A DNA stretch of 64,000 bases, from contig NZ_JAINVH010000035.1 in assembly GCF_020400825.1 (NCBI RefSeq), positions 24,715 to 88,714 of the forward strand, written 5' to 3'. The position numbers were made by a program, and so were the translations under genes. This document shows, piece by piece, positions 34,554-42,681 of this stretch (position 1 is the first letter of the stretch; each line of letters begins with the position of its first letter). The DNA comes from Streptomyces sp. HPF1205 (GTDB lineage Bacteria > Actinomycetota > Actinomycetes > Streptomycetales > Streptomycetaceae). The notes beneath the pieces are model-generated. The model searched no databases and had not been told where the DNA came from. It saw only the letters and a program-made list of their open reading frames with translations.

Positions 34554-35642
34554 CTATGCGGCTATGGTCAGCGGAACGTCCAGGCGCTCCCCGGCCCCTA
34601 GGACGGCCTTGTGCGCGTCCGGTTGCAGGTGCGCGTAGCGCTGGGTGGTCTGGAAGCTCTCGTGTCCCAGCAGGTGTTGGACCTCATAGAGCGAGACTCC
34701 CTTCTGGACAAGCCACGAGGCGCAGGTGTGGCGCATGGAGTGCGGCGGGTAGTGCGGGACAGCCTGTTGCTCGCCGTAGCCGTCGAAGTAGTAGGCGTTT
34801 GCGAGGGCGGGCCACCAGGTCTGGCGCCGCCAGTTGCCGTCGTCGAGGCGGCGGCCGGCACGGCCCTTGGTGACGGTGGTGAAGACCAGGGCATCACGCT
34901 CAAGTCGGTGGATGTGGCGTTCGAGTGCTTGTAGAACATGAGGCGGGAGTGGTACCTCACGCCTGCTCTTGGAGGTCTTCGGATATTCCTTGATGCCGCT
35001 TTTGGTATTGACCTCCACCACGAACAAGCGGGAGCGGCGCTGGTCGATGCGGTGACGGTGGAGCCCCGACAACTCTCCCCAGCGAAGACCGGTATAGAAG
35101 CCGAGCAGGGACATCGTCTTCCACGCGGAGGGGAGTTCGTCGAGGATGCTCTGCGCCTGGTCGAGCGTGAACCACTGCGCGGGTTTGACCGCGATCTGGA
35201 GCAGGTCGATGCTGCGGCAGGGGCTCACCGCTATCACATCGTCATCGACGGCCGCGCGCATGATGGAGGACATCAAGTTGTAGGCCCGCTTGATGGCAGC
35301 GGCGCCCGTGCCCTTGATCATCAGGGCACGGACCCAGCCCTGAACATCCATTCGGGTGATCGCCCGCATCTCCCAGTCGGCCCAGTAGGGAAGAACGTGG
35401 TGCTTGATGCTCGACGCGTCCCCCCGCAAGGTATGGGGCTCCACCACACGAGCGTTCCACCATCGCTCGTGCCATTCGCGAAACGGCAGCGCGCCGACCC
35501 GCGGATCGCGCATACCCCCACGAGCGAACTGAGTCTCCATCTCGATACCCCAGGCGCGGGCCTGGCTCTTGAGAGAAAACGACTCGCTGAACCGGTCTCC
35601 GGCCCGGTTACGCACCGTCGCCTGCCACTTCCCGGACTTCAA
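34554..35642 (-). CDS. Tyrosine-type site-specific integrase
   Basis: 362 aa as drawn from a TTG at 35642. The arm-binding start LKSGKWQATVRNRAGDRFSE and a core-binding SAM-like region precede the catalytic domain (about residues 175-345). Catalytic residues: Arg in GFYTGLRWGELSGL, His-x-x-Arg in HSMRHTCASW, His in LLGHESFQTT, and Tyr in TQRYAHLQ. It integrates or excises an element with the excisionase-like protein just upstream. The natural start looks displaced: GAAGGAG is well placed before a GTG at about 35662, but that frame stops within seven codons, so a one-base deletion may have hit the N-terminus. Confidence 0.88.
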   Translation of the reverse strand: MKSGKWQATVRNRAGDRFSESFSLKSQARAWGIEMETQFARGGMRDPRVGALPFREWHERWWNARVVEPHTLRGDASSIKHHVLPYWADWEMRAITRMDVQGWVRALMIKGTGAAAIKRAYNLMSSIMRAAVDDDVIAVSPCRSIDLLQIAVKPAQWFTLDQAQSILDELPSAWKTMSLLGFYTGLRWGELSGLHRHRIDQRRSRLFVVEVNTKSGIKEYPKTSKSRREVPLPPHVLQALERHIHRLERDALVFTTVTKGRAGRRLDDGNWRRQTWWPALANAYYFDGYGEQQAVPHYPPHSMRHTCASWLVQKGVSLYEVQHLLGHESFQTTQRYAHLQPDAHKAVLGAGERLDVPLTIAA

Positions 35643-35708
35643 CTTACGCAGATACGCGGCACTACTCCTTCGTTCGAGGAAAGGGGACGTTGCACTGACA
35701 ACGAAAGC

Positions 35709-35915
35709 TCAGCGGCGAGTGCGCGAAGCAGCAAGCGACCTGCTGGTGATGAACTCCTCCAGCCCGTCAACGGGGACCCGGACGCGGGACCGGCCCGCTC
35801 CTGTACGCAGGTCGACGACCGGCAACTCCCCCGCAGCAATGAATCGGTAGACAGTGCGGCGATCGACATCCAAAGCGGCGGCGACTGCAGGGATAGACAG
35901 CAAACGTGTAGGCAT
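35709..35915 (-). CDS. Excisionase-like MerR/HTH-17 small DNA-binding protein
   Basis: 68 aa from an ATG at 35915 with AAGGA upstream. LLSIPAVAAALDVDRRTVYR is a winged-helix excisionase/HTH-17 motif, followed by FIAAGELPVVDLRTG and the wing RVPVDGLEEFI. The position directly before the integrase gene on the same strand is the usual xis-int order of Streptomyces integrative elements. Likely the recombination directionality factor or a repressor of int. Confidence 0.82.
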   Translation of the reverse strand: MPTRLLSIPAVAAALDVDRRTVYRFIAAGELPVVDLRTGAGRSRVRVPVDGLEEFITSRSLAASRTRR

Positions 35916-36618
35916 GGGCAAGTCCTTGGAAACCGGCGGGCAGGGCAACAGAGGACCAAGCGGTTGAGGTCGATGTCCAGCGTCCCGGGAGAGGACCAAC
36001 CGGAGCGGGACGACAACAATGATCCCCAGAAAACACGTTTTGCCTGACGGCATTTTCCACGCTATAGAGGACCCCCTCACGAGTCAGAGCAGCGGACGCC
36101 GACAACTGCTGCTTCCCTGCCTGGACGGGTCCTACTACCGGAGCCGCAGTCAACAGTCCCGGCTACCTGCACTTCCGACGCGCCCCGCAGGCCGGTCCCG
36201 ACTCACCTTCGTAGCGCGAAAAAAGCGCATACGAAGCATGCATCATCTACGACAGTGCGGTGATGCGAGTGGAGTCGGACCAGACGCAGGGTGTATCCTT
36301 TCATTGCAGTGAACCAGCGAGCGCTTTATTTTGACATGAACGCAAGGGAGCCATCCACTCTTTGGTTCACATTCATGTCTGCCGTGGGCGAATTGCTATT
36401 TCGCACCTAGCGCGACCACTCCCTGTCTTCACACCTCTACAGCCGTTGCGGTTCGTAAACGCCGGCCAGCATTAATATCCGGCAAGACAAGTCCCTACAG
36501 CGGGTGTTCTGTCCAAGGGTTCAGCAACCAAGCCAAAACAAGCCGCTCCGGGACCGGGCACCTGGACTCAGCCATCGCGCGTCACGGTCAGGCGCAGTGT
36601 GGAATGGGGACTTTACGG
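35916..36618. other. Non-coding region of the integrative element with repeats
   Basis: About 700 bp without a supported gene and AT-richer than its surroundings from about 36200. It contains two AGAGGACCAA direct repeats exactly 40 bp apart (35950 and 35990), AAAACACGTTTT (36030-36041), and an interleaved pair of 8-bp inverted repeats (36309-36379). This is where int/xis promoters, recombinase arm sites or a small RNA would be expected. No tRNA gene is visible. Confidence 0.5.
36309..36379. repeat. Interleaved inverted repeats with pseudoknot order
   Basis: GTGAACCA (36309-36316) pairs with TGGTTCAC (36363-36370); GACATGAA (36333-36340) pairs with TTCATGTC (36372-36379). The order A-B-A'-B' would form an H-type pseudoknot in RNA. 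As DNA it gives four related TGAAC/TGAAT half-sites, two in each orientation, which could be protein-binding sites for integrase or excisionase. Confidence 0.5.
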
Positions 36619-37185
36619 CTACAGGAGCCGCCCAGCAAGTGATGAGAGTCCGGCGAAGGGCCAGTCCGTTCGGCTGACGGCACCAAACGCGGCGGGGCCT
36701 GCCGCGAGGTTGATAAGCATTCCGAGGAACAGTTTGTGGGAGACGGCAAGGATCGCACCGCCATGACTTTCAGTCATGACGCGTAAGTAGTTGGCGCAGC
36801 GGGACGCCCGCTGGTGGAGTTCAGTGAGGCTTTCGCCGTCTCCGCAGGCCAGTGACGGGTTAGCCGTGCGCTGTTCGCGCCAGGCGCGGTATTCGGGTGG
36901 GTACGTCTCGGGGGTGTGGCCGATGACGATGCTCGGGGCGCGCCACTCAGCCAGGAGCGGGCTCGTGTCGATGACAGGGATGCCGGTGAGGTGGGAGAGA
37001 AGGTCGGCGGTCTGGCGGGCGCGCAGGAGAGGGCTCGTGACGATGGCGGTGACGCCCTCCGGGAGCGGAAGGGCGCGGTGGATTTGGGCGCGGCCTTCGG
37101 CGGAGAGGGGGGCATCGAGTGGGGCGTGGTGGCCGGAGTGGTGGCCTTCGTAGGCGCCGTGGCGCATGAGCCAGATGTCAGCCAA
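36619..37185 (-). CDS. Histidine phosphatase (phosphoglycerate mutase-like) family protein
   Basis: 188 aa from a TTG at 37185, with GGAGG 7 nt upstream. The catalytic LMRHGAYEG (RHG, residues 7-10) opens the protein, IVTSPLLRARQTADLL supplies the second arginine, and GGAILAVSHKLFL the second histidine region. SixA/CobC-size phosphatases remove phosphate from small molecules or phosphohistidine. It is the last gene of the coupled operon and overlaps the SDR stop by 8 nt. A rare TTA leucine codon lies at residue 134 (36784-36786), suggesting bldA-dependent translation. Confidence 0.87.
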   Translation of the reverse strand: MADIWLMRHGAYEGHHSGHHAPLDAPLSAEGRAQIHRALPLPEGVTAIVTSPLLRARQTADLLSHLTGIPVIDTSPLLAEWRAPSIVIGHTPETYPPEYRAWREQRTANPSLACGDGESLTELHQRASRCANYLRVMTESHGGAILAVSHKLFLGMLINLAAGPAAFGAVSRTDWPFAGLSSLAGRLL

Positions 37186-37939
37186 GGATCCAGCCTCCGT
37201 CGACGCGCAGGGTCTGGCCGGTGACGAAGCCGGCGTCGGGGGTGGCGAGGAAGGCGACGGTGGCGGCGATGTCGGTGGGGTGGCCGCGGCGTTGGACGCA
37301 CTGGCGGGCGAGTTGGCGGGCGGTCATGGCGTCGGGGTCGAGGACGACGGCGGCTTCGGCGGGGACGGCGATGGAGCCGGGGGCGACACAGTTGGCGGTG
37401 ACGCCGGCGGGGCCGAGTTCGCGGGCGAGGGCGCGGGTGAGTCCTTCGAGGCCGGCTTTGGCGCTGATGTAGGCGGCAAGGTCATGGCGGCCGGCGGTGG
37501 CGAGGACGGAGCCGATGGTGATGATGCGGCCCCAGCCGCGGGCGGCCATGGCGGGGGTGAGTTCGTGAGCCAGGAGGTAGTGGCTGGTGAGGTTGGTGGC
37601 CAGCACGTCGTCCCAGACGGCGGAGGTGGTGTCGGCCCAGGTCATGCGGGGGTAGGCACCGGCGTTGCTCACGAGGACGTCGATGGGGCCGGGGCGGGCG
37701 TGGGCCTGGCGGCAGAAGGCGCGGACGGCGTCCGGGTCGCGGAGGTCGGCTTCCAGGGGGCGGGCAGTGCCGCCGTTCGCGGTGATCTCGTCGGCGAGGG
37801 CGCGGGCGGTGTCCCAGTCGTCGAGGTGGGCGAGGACGACGACGGCCCCGTCGGCGGCCAGGCGGCGAGCGATGGCGGTGCCGAGGCCGCCGGTGGCACC
37901 GGTGACCAGGGCGGTGTGGCCGGTCAGGGGGCCGGGCAT
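37178..37939 (-). CDS. SDR-family NAD(P)-dependent oxidoreductase
   Basis: 253 aa, ATG after GAGGAGG, overlapping the phosphotransferase stop by 16 nt. Classical SDR motifs: ALVTGATGGLGTAIAR (TGxxxGxG), VLVSNAGAYPRM (NAG), IITIGSVLA with the serine, AAYISAKAGLEGL (YxxxK), and GQTLRVDGGWILG at the C-terminus. About 250 aa is the standard length for classical, FabG-like SDRs. In this operon it presumably oxidises or reduces a hydroxyl of the sugar or nucleotide-like intermediate; that is inference. Confidence 0.9.
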   Translation of the reverse strand: MPGPLTGHTALVTGATGGLGTAIARRLAADGAVVVLAHLDDWDTARALADEITANGGTARPLEADLRDPDAVRAFCRQAHARPGPIDVLVSNAGAYPRMTWADTTSAVWDDVLATNLTSHYLLAHELTPAMAARGWGRIITIGSVLATAGRHDLAAYISAKAGLEGLTRALARELGPAGVTANCVAPGSIAVPAEAAVVLDPDAMTARQLARQCVQRRGHPTDIAATVAFLATPDAGFVTGQTLRVDGGWILG

Positions 37940-39060
37940 GGTGCCTCCTCGACGGAGAAGAAGGTGGCGGGGGCGAAGGACGGGCTCATGGCTTCGGCGA
38001 GGCGGGCCAAGGCGAGCAGCCGGTCGGCGGGGGTGAGGTCGGCCAGGTTGTAGACGGCGAGGATCCGCATGGCCAGGTAGGGGCGCAGGAGTTCAGCGAG
38101 GTCGGCGTGGGGCCAGAGCTTGTCGGCGACGGGCTCGACGAGCTGGTGCCAGTAGGCGGTTGCTGCGGTTCGGCGGGGTGCGGAGACGTGGGCCGTGTAG
38201 TCGATGTGGATCGTGCGAGTGGCGTGGTTGACGTGCGCCCGCCCCAGCTGCGGTCGGTTGGCCGCCACGCGGTGGAACGTGGCGGGGTGGTCGGCGAAGG
38301 CGGCCGGGTTGTAGGTGGGGACGAGCCAGCCGCCGAGGGCGGTGGCGTGCCAGAGGAAGTTGGCGAACTCGCCGAGGATGCTGTTGGGGCTGGCGGTGTC
38401 GTAGTCGAGCCAGGCAAGCGGGTGGGCGAGGTTGACGTCGGTGGGGTCGCCCTGGGTAAGGGCGGCCCAGACGGGTTCGGTGCGCTGGAAGTGGGCTCGT
38501 AGGCGGCGCAGAGTGGCCGTCCAGCCGAGTGTGCGCGGTTGGCCGTTGATGACGAGGACGTATTCGGCGAGGCGGCTGACCGGCAGGTCGATGATGCCTT
38601 CGGCGACGGGGAAGTCGGCTCCGGCGTAGTACGTGTCCAAGCGTCCGCCGGGGGCCGCGCGGTCCCAGTACAGCTTGCGGACCACGTTCTCGGGCGGCAC
38701 TTCCTGAGCTGTGGCCAGGATGACGGTGCGGTACGCGGTCGTGAGGTTGTCCATGTACTGGAGGAGTTCCGCGGTGGGCGCCTCGGTGTTGAGCAGGTCG
38801 AGGAGCAGGCCCTTGTCGCGGCCCGAGGGCAGGCGTTCGTACGCCAGCAGGTATCCGCCGGGGACGCGGACGTGGGCGTGGAGCGCGGGAATGTGGTAGT
38901 GGCCGAGCAGGCGGGCATGGCCGCGGATTTCCTGGCGGGCCTCTTCTCGGTCTCGCGTGTACTTGGCCAGGAGCGGGCGGCCGTTGACGTCCAGTGGGAG
39001 GAGGAGGTTGCGGGTGGCGCGGCGGATGGGACCGACGTGCCACCGACGTACTGCGGTCAT
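37924..39060 (-). CDS. Phosphotransferase-like (APH/kinase fold) protein
   Basis: 378 aa, ATG overlapping the GT9 stop (ATGA). LLLPLDVNGRPLLAKYTRDR resembles the N-lobe with an ATP-binding lysine. LTQGDPTDVNLAH and LAWLDYDTAS match the catalytic loop and metal-binding aspartate of APH-type kinases, with Gly-Asp in place of the usual His-Asp. ADFPVAEGIIDLPVSRLAEY lies between. It is a probable small-molecule kinase, sequence-divergent; a role in phosphorylating the glycosylated product of its neighbours is only contextual. Confidence 0.65.
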   Translation of the reverse strand: MTAVRRWHVGPIRRATRNLLLPLDVNGRPLLAKYTRDREEARQEIRGHARLLGHYHIPALHAHVRVPGGYLLAYERLPSGRDKGLLLDLLNTEAPTAELLQYMDNLTTAYRTVILATAQEVPPENVVRKLYWDRAAPGGRLDTYYAGADFPVAEGIIDLPVSRLAEYVLVINGQPRTLGWTATLRRLRAHFQRTEPVWAALTQGDPTDVNLAHPLAWLDYDTASPNSILGEFANFLWHATALGGWLVPTYNPAAFADHPATFHRVAANRPQLGRAHVNHATRTIHIDYTAHVSAPRRTAATAYWHQLVEPVADKLWPHADLAELLRPYLAMRILAVYNLADLTPADRLLALARLAEAMSPSFAPATFFSVEEAPCPAP

Positions 39061-40214
39061 TCTTCGGCTCCGCCCAGCACCTCGACGCAGACCCGGGCGA
39101 ATGCAGTCGGCGTGATGGCGTCGAGGTGGACGTCGGAGTCGGGTGCGATGGCGTCGCGTACGGGGCAGAGGTCGCCTTGGTGCATGCGCTCGGAGAAAGG
39201 GGTGGCAACGGCGTGGTGGTGGGGCAGGCCGGTGCGCCATTTGCTGTGGGAGTGGCGGGCGTAGAGGCCGAGTACGGGCGGTCCGCTGCCGTCGGCGGTG
39301 CGGGTCAGGGCGGCGAGGTGGGTCAGACCGGTGTCGTTGCCGAGGACGAGGTCGCAATGGGGGAAGACGTCGGCGAGGTCGTCTGCGGGGAGGCCGTCGA
39401 GGTGCAGGGCCCGGACGCCTCGGGCGCCGCCTGCTGCGGCGATGCGGACGCAGCCGTCCTGGTCGCCGCCGATGAGCAGGAGACGGACCGGGGTCTGCCG
39501 GGCGTCGGCGATGCGGCTGGCCACCTCCGTGAAGCGTTCGGCGGTGTAGTCCTTGCGCTCGGGCCAGCTGGTGGCGGCGATGGCGGCGATGGTCAGGCCG
39601 TCGAGCCAGCCTGCGGCCTGCAATTGCTGGGTGAGCCGGTTGGGAGCTGTGATGAGGGTGGGCGCGAACGAGCCCTGTGCCGGGAGGCGGAGGCCGAGGC
39701 GGCGTTCGAGCGCGAGGTAGTAGCGGGCGGGCATGTCGGGGTACGCCTGGCCGTCGGTGGACCAGCAGGGTGGTGCGGCGGGGTCGCAGACGATGCTCAC
39801 GTGCGCCGCCGCCTGATGGCGTTCGATGGATTCGCGGTCGCCGATGACGGCGAACCTTCCGCGCGGGGCCGTGCCCGGCGGGCCCGTGAGCAGTCCGCTG
39901 CGGGCGATGAGCTGGGCGTATGGTCCCTCCGCCCGTACAGGCAATGCTGCGGGTGATCGCTGGCCGAGCCAGTCGCGGACGGCGCGGACGGCCGCGAGGG
40001 CGAGCAGGGAGTCGCCGAGCTTGCCCTGGAAGGAGGCCAGGATCTCGTCGCACTCGTTCAGGCGGTCGACCAGTTCGGCCGACGCCGGCACCGGAAGAGG
40101 CGCTCCGGCGGCGAGGTTCTGCCGGTCGTACCCCAGGGGGGTGGTGTGCACCGAGTGGGCGGAAACGTATTCGCCTCCGGGACAGAAGCGCACCCCGGTC
40201 ATCATGGTCGTCAT
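39057..40214 (-). CDS. Glycosyltransferase family 9 (heptosyltransferase-like)
   Basis: 385 aa; the ATG overlaps the phosphoribosyltransferase stop. ASFQGKLGDSLLALAAVRAV is the GT9 N-terminal Gly-rich loop. The donor-binding half has IAAIAATSWPERKDYTAERF, LLLIGGDQDG and LVLGNDTGLTHLAALT, equivalent to the DTG-HLA motif of ADP-heptose transferases. Streptomyces has no lipopolysaccharide, so the enzyme must glycosylate something else. A tail of about 70 residues carries HSKWRTGLPHHHAVATPFSE and a cysteine. Its tight coupling to a phosphoribosyltransferase suggests a nucleotide- or base-derived acceptor, as inference. Confidence 0.82.
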   Translation of the reverse strand: MTTMMTGVRFCPGGEYVSAHSVHTTPLGYDRQNLAAGAPLPVPASAELVDRLNECDEILASFQGKLGDSLLALAAVRAVRDWLGQRSPAALPVRAEGPYAQLIARSGLLTGPPGTAPRGRFAVIGDRESIERHQAAAHVSIVCDPAAPPCWSTDGQAYPDMPARYYLALERRLGLRLPAQGSFAPTLITAPNRLTQQLQAAGWLDGLTIAAIAATSWPERKDYTAERFTEVASRIADARQTPVRLLLIGGDQDGCVRIAAAGGARGVRALHLDGLPADDLADVFPHCDLVLGNDTGLTHLAALTRTADGSGPPVLGLYARHSHSKWRTGLPHHHAVATPFSERMHQGDLCPVRDAIAPDSDVHLDAITPTAFARVCVEVLGGAEE

Positions 40215-40786
40215 TGCCCGGCCCCCATCACCGTCAACGCCACCAACGGCATCCCGATGTCCGCGAGCAGCGCACGAGCCCCGTGCGTGGCGTCCTCCAC
40301 CAGACACGCGGCGGCCACGGGCTGGGCACCGGCCTCGCGGAGGCGCCGGGTGAGATCGGCAAGCGTCCGGCCGGTGGTGATCTCGTCGTCCACGAGGACC
40401 ATCCGCTGGCCGGGAGCGATCCCGTACGCAAAGACGTCCGTGCGCATCGCGTGCGGCTCGCTGAAGCGGACCGCGCCGTCGAGCGGCAGGTGCAGCTTCC
40501 AGGCGATCTTGTACGGGAGCGCGGCGGCGGAGGCAAGGGAGACGGTGGGGAGGATGCCGCCGGCGTCCAGGCCGAGGAGGAAGTCCACCGTGCCGAGGGC
40601 CTCGGGCACCTCGGTCACCAGCCGCTCCCAGAGGCGGTTGCCGGCCGAGGCGAGGGCGTCAGGGTGGACGGCATCCTCCAGGCCGTCGAGGGAGTGGATG
40701 ACGCGTTCGCGGCGGCTGGTGGGTCCGACGCCGAGGCGTTCGACGATCCGGGCGGAGAACGGGGGTACGGCAAGGGTTTCGGGCAT
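40211..40786 (-). CDS. Type I phosphoribosyltransferase
   Basis: 191 aa, ATG with GGAG upstream. MVLVDDEITTGRTLADL is the PRPP-binding motif (two acidic residues and TTGRT), and FLLGLDAGGILPTVSLASA forms the pyrophosphate-binding loop. AYGIAPGQRMVLVDDE and HAMRTDVFA fit the orotate/uracil PRT branch. It should attach a base or amide to PRPP or salvage a base. The gene lies 86 bp after the kinase/nucleotidyltransferase fusion, the only sizeable gap in the operon. Confidence 0.87.
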   Translation of the reverse strand: MPETLAVPPFSARIVERLGVGPTSRRERVIHSLDGLEDAVHPDALASAGNRLWERLVTEVPEALGTVDFLLGLDAGGILPTVSLASAAALPYKIAWKLHLPLDGAVRFSEPHAMRTDVFAYGIAPGQRMVLVDDEITTGRTLADLTRRLREAGAQPVAAACLVEDATHGARALLADIGMPLVALTVMGAGQ

Positions 40787-40872
40787 GGCGAAGCTCCGGG
40801 TGAGAGGTGATGCAGTGAGAGGGGGCCGGCGTCGCGCCGGGCTGCCTTGGGAAGATTGAGTCAGGTCCGCGG

Positions 40873-42681
40873 TCAGGCGGCGAGCTGGTCGGCGTACCAG
40901 GTCAGCAAAGCGTCGACGGCCGGCAGGACCGAGGCGAGGGCCTGCTCGCGGGAGCCTTCGCTCCAGGCCACCGCGGTCTCGGTCAGGGTCGGAATACCGA
41001 AGGCCGGCAGTCCGGGGAGTCGGGAGGCAGCGGCCAGAATCCGGTCGGGGCCCGTCTCCCACGTCCCGTGTCCTCGCAGGAGGAGGCGGCAGGCGAGGAC
41101 CAGGTGCTTGTAGAGCTGACGCAGCTGACCCGGGCCGGCCTCGGCACGGAGGCGTCGCATGGTGAGGATGACTTGGGGCAGTTCGCGCACTGCGGCTAGG
41201 TCCAGCTCGTCCGTCGTGATGTGCGGCAGCTCCAGGAGCGGGTCGGCGTACAGCACGGGCCGGTCGGCCTGGAGCTGGTGCAGGGCGAAGGCAACTCGTG
41301 GTGTGAGCTGGCGGGCGAGCAGTTCGCCGGGCGTGGCGAGGGTCAGTCCGACGGAGGCCGCGTCGCCCAGGACCTGCTGGTAGTGGCTGACCGCGCTTCC
41401 GATCTGATCCGCGGCTGAGTGGTCGGCGATGACCAGGAGGTCGAGGTCGGACCAGCCGGCGATCCAGGTTCCCTCGCCCGGGCTGCCGGTGAGCGCGGCA
41501 AGGTGGACGGCCCGACCGTACGAGCGTAGCCCGTCGATGAGGTCGGAGGTGGCGGCGGCCACCGGTCCGGGGAGACCGAGTCCGTACGGCGTGGTGGTGC
41601 GGGGCTTGGCCGGGACTGGTGGTGCGGCGATCCGTCGGAGGCGGGCGCGGAGTTCGGTGATGCTGCCCGAGTTGTCGATGAGGTGGTCGGCGAGGGCGGC
41701 GACCCGGTGGGCTCCGCGGCTCATCTTGATCTCGTCCTTGGCGGCGACGGCGTGCGCCACGATCCCGGAGCGGCTCACCCGTACGGCGAAGGGCACGTCG
41801 AGATACACGATCCGCAGCCGGTCGCCCATCAGGTGCTTCAGCTCGGCTATCGACGCCTCGTCGTGGACGGATTCGATGGTGATCAGCTGGGTGTCCACGT
41901 GGGTGTCCGCGAAGCGGTTCAGCTCGTCCAGGAGCAGTTCTGCCTGGCGGCGCGGGGAGAGTGCGTACGGGTCGGCAAGTCCCTTGCGTGCGGCGGCCTG
42001 GCGCAGCAGGTAGCCCATCTTGAACCGCTGCGCCCCGCAGGTGCGGCGGACGAATTCGGCGCTGGTGCTCTTGCCGCACTCGCTCAGCCCGCCGAAGGCG
42101 ATCACCCGGACCAGGCGCGGGCTCGGCGTGATCTCCATGGCCGCCGCCTCGTCCGCTCCGTACAGCTTGTAGCGGGCAGGTATCGGGAGGCGCCGAGTGC
42201 CGGCTAGGACGTCGGCGGCAAGCGAGTCCAGCGCCGCGCACAGCTCGTCCCGCTGCTTGTGGAGGGCAGGCACGCGGCGCTTGGCCAGGTCGTCACGGTC
42301 CGATGCACGCTCGCTGTGCCAGATCCGCAGGGTCAGGATGGACAGCCGGTCGAGGACAGAGGCGAGGGTCTCGGTGTGCAGCGGAGTGTCGGCCTGGGCG
42401 GCACCGCCGAGCGCGCCGAGGACTTCGTCGGCCCGTTCGGCCAGGGCGTTGCGCTCGGCGTTGAGCTGGTCGATCTCCCGCTTGCAGTCGGCTACTCGCT
42501 CGGCCGGCAGTCCCGCCGCGCGGACCTGGTCCTCGGTCTTCCACAGGCGGGTGTTGACCGCGTGCAGCCGGGTGACAGCGTCGTCGAAGCGGCGGAGGTC
42601 CTTCTCCGGCAGGCTCGCAGCGGCCCGCGAGAAGCCGGGCGGGAGGATGAGCGGAGGGGGGTTGCTGGTGACGGTCGTCAT
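40873..42681 (-). CDS. DUF4254-like / P-loop kinase / nucleotidyltransferase fusion
   Basis: 602 aa. Residues about 30-170 resemble DUF4254: LHAVNTRLWKTEDQVRAAG, LNAERNALAERADEVLGAL and LSILTLRIWHSERASDRDDL. A P-loop kinase follows with VIAFGGLSECGKSTSAEFV (about residues 193-211) and RLRIVYLDVPFAVRVSRSG. The C-terminal half has a Pol-beta-type nucleotidyltransferase centre, TWIAGWSDLDLLVIADH. Three activities in one chain suggest sequential phosphorylation and nucleotidyl transfer on one substrate. The start overlaps the upstream kinase gene (ATGA). I know of no characterised protein with this architecture. Confidence 0.75.
   Translation of the reverse strand: MTTVTSNPPPLILPPGFSRAAASLPEKDLRRFDDAVTRLHAVNTRLWKTEDQVRAAGLPAERVADCKREIDQLNAERNALAERADEVLGALGGAAQADTPLHTETLASVLDRLSILTLRIWHSERASDRDDLAKRRVPALHKQRDELCAALDSLAADVLAGTRRLPIPARYKLYGADEAAAMEITPSPRLVRVIAFGGLSECGKSTSAEFVRRTCGAQRFKMGYLLRQAAARKGLADPYALSPRRQAELLLDELNRFADTHVDTQLITIESVHDEASIAELKHLMGDRLRIVYLDVPFAVRVSRSGIVAHAVAAKDEIKMSRGAHRVAALADHLIDNSGSITELRARLRRIAAPPVPAKPRTTTPYGLGLPGPVAAATSDLIDGLRSYGRAVHLAALTGSPGEGTWIAGWSDLDLLVIADHSAADQIGSAVSHYQQVLGDAASVGLTLATPGELLARQLTPRVAFALHQLQADRPVLYADPLLELPHITTDELDLAAVRELPQVILTMRRLRAEAGPGQLRQLYKHLVLACRLLLRGHGTWETGPDRILAAASRLPGLPAFGIPTLTETAVAWSEGSREQALASVLPAVDALLTWYADQLAA

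Noticed and set aside
36019..36312. 97-aa plus-strand frame beside the excisionase
   Set aside because: No ribosome site, mixed composition and overlap with the xis promoter region.
34279..36618. tRNA gene or att duplicate next to the integrase
   Set aside because: I looked for a tRNA 3' end and a repeated core and found none; the attachment site cannot be named from this window.
40787..42241. Long N-terminal extension of the phosphoribosyltransferase frame
   Set aside because: It is the antisense-free shadow of the fusion kinase in another frame; the real start at 40786 has a ribosome site.
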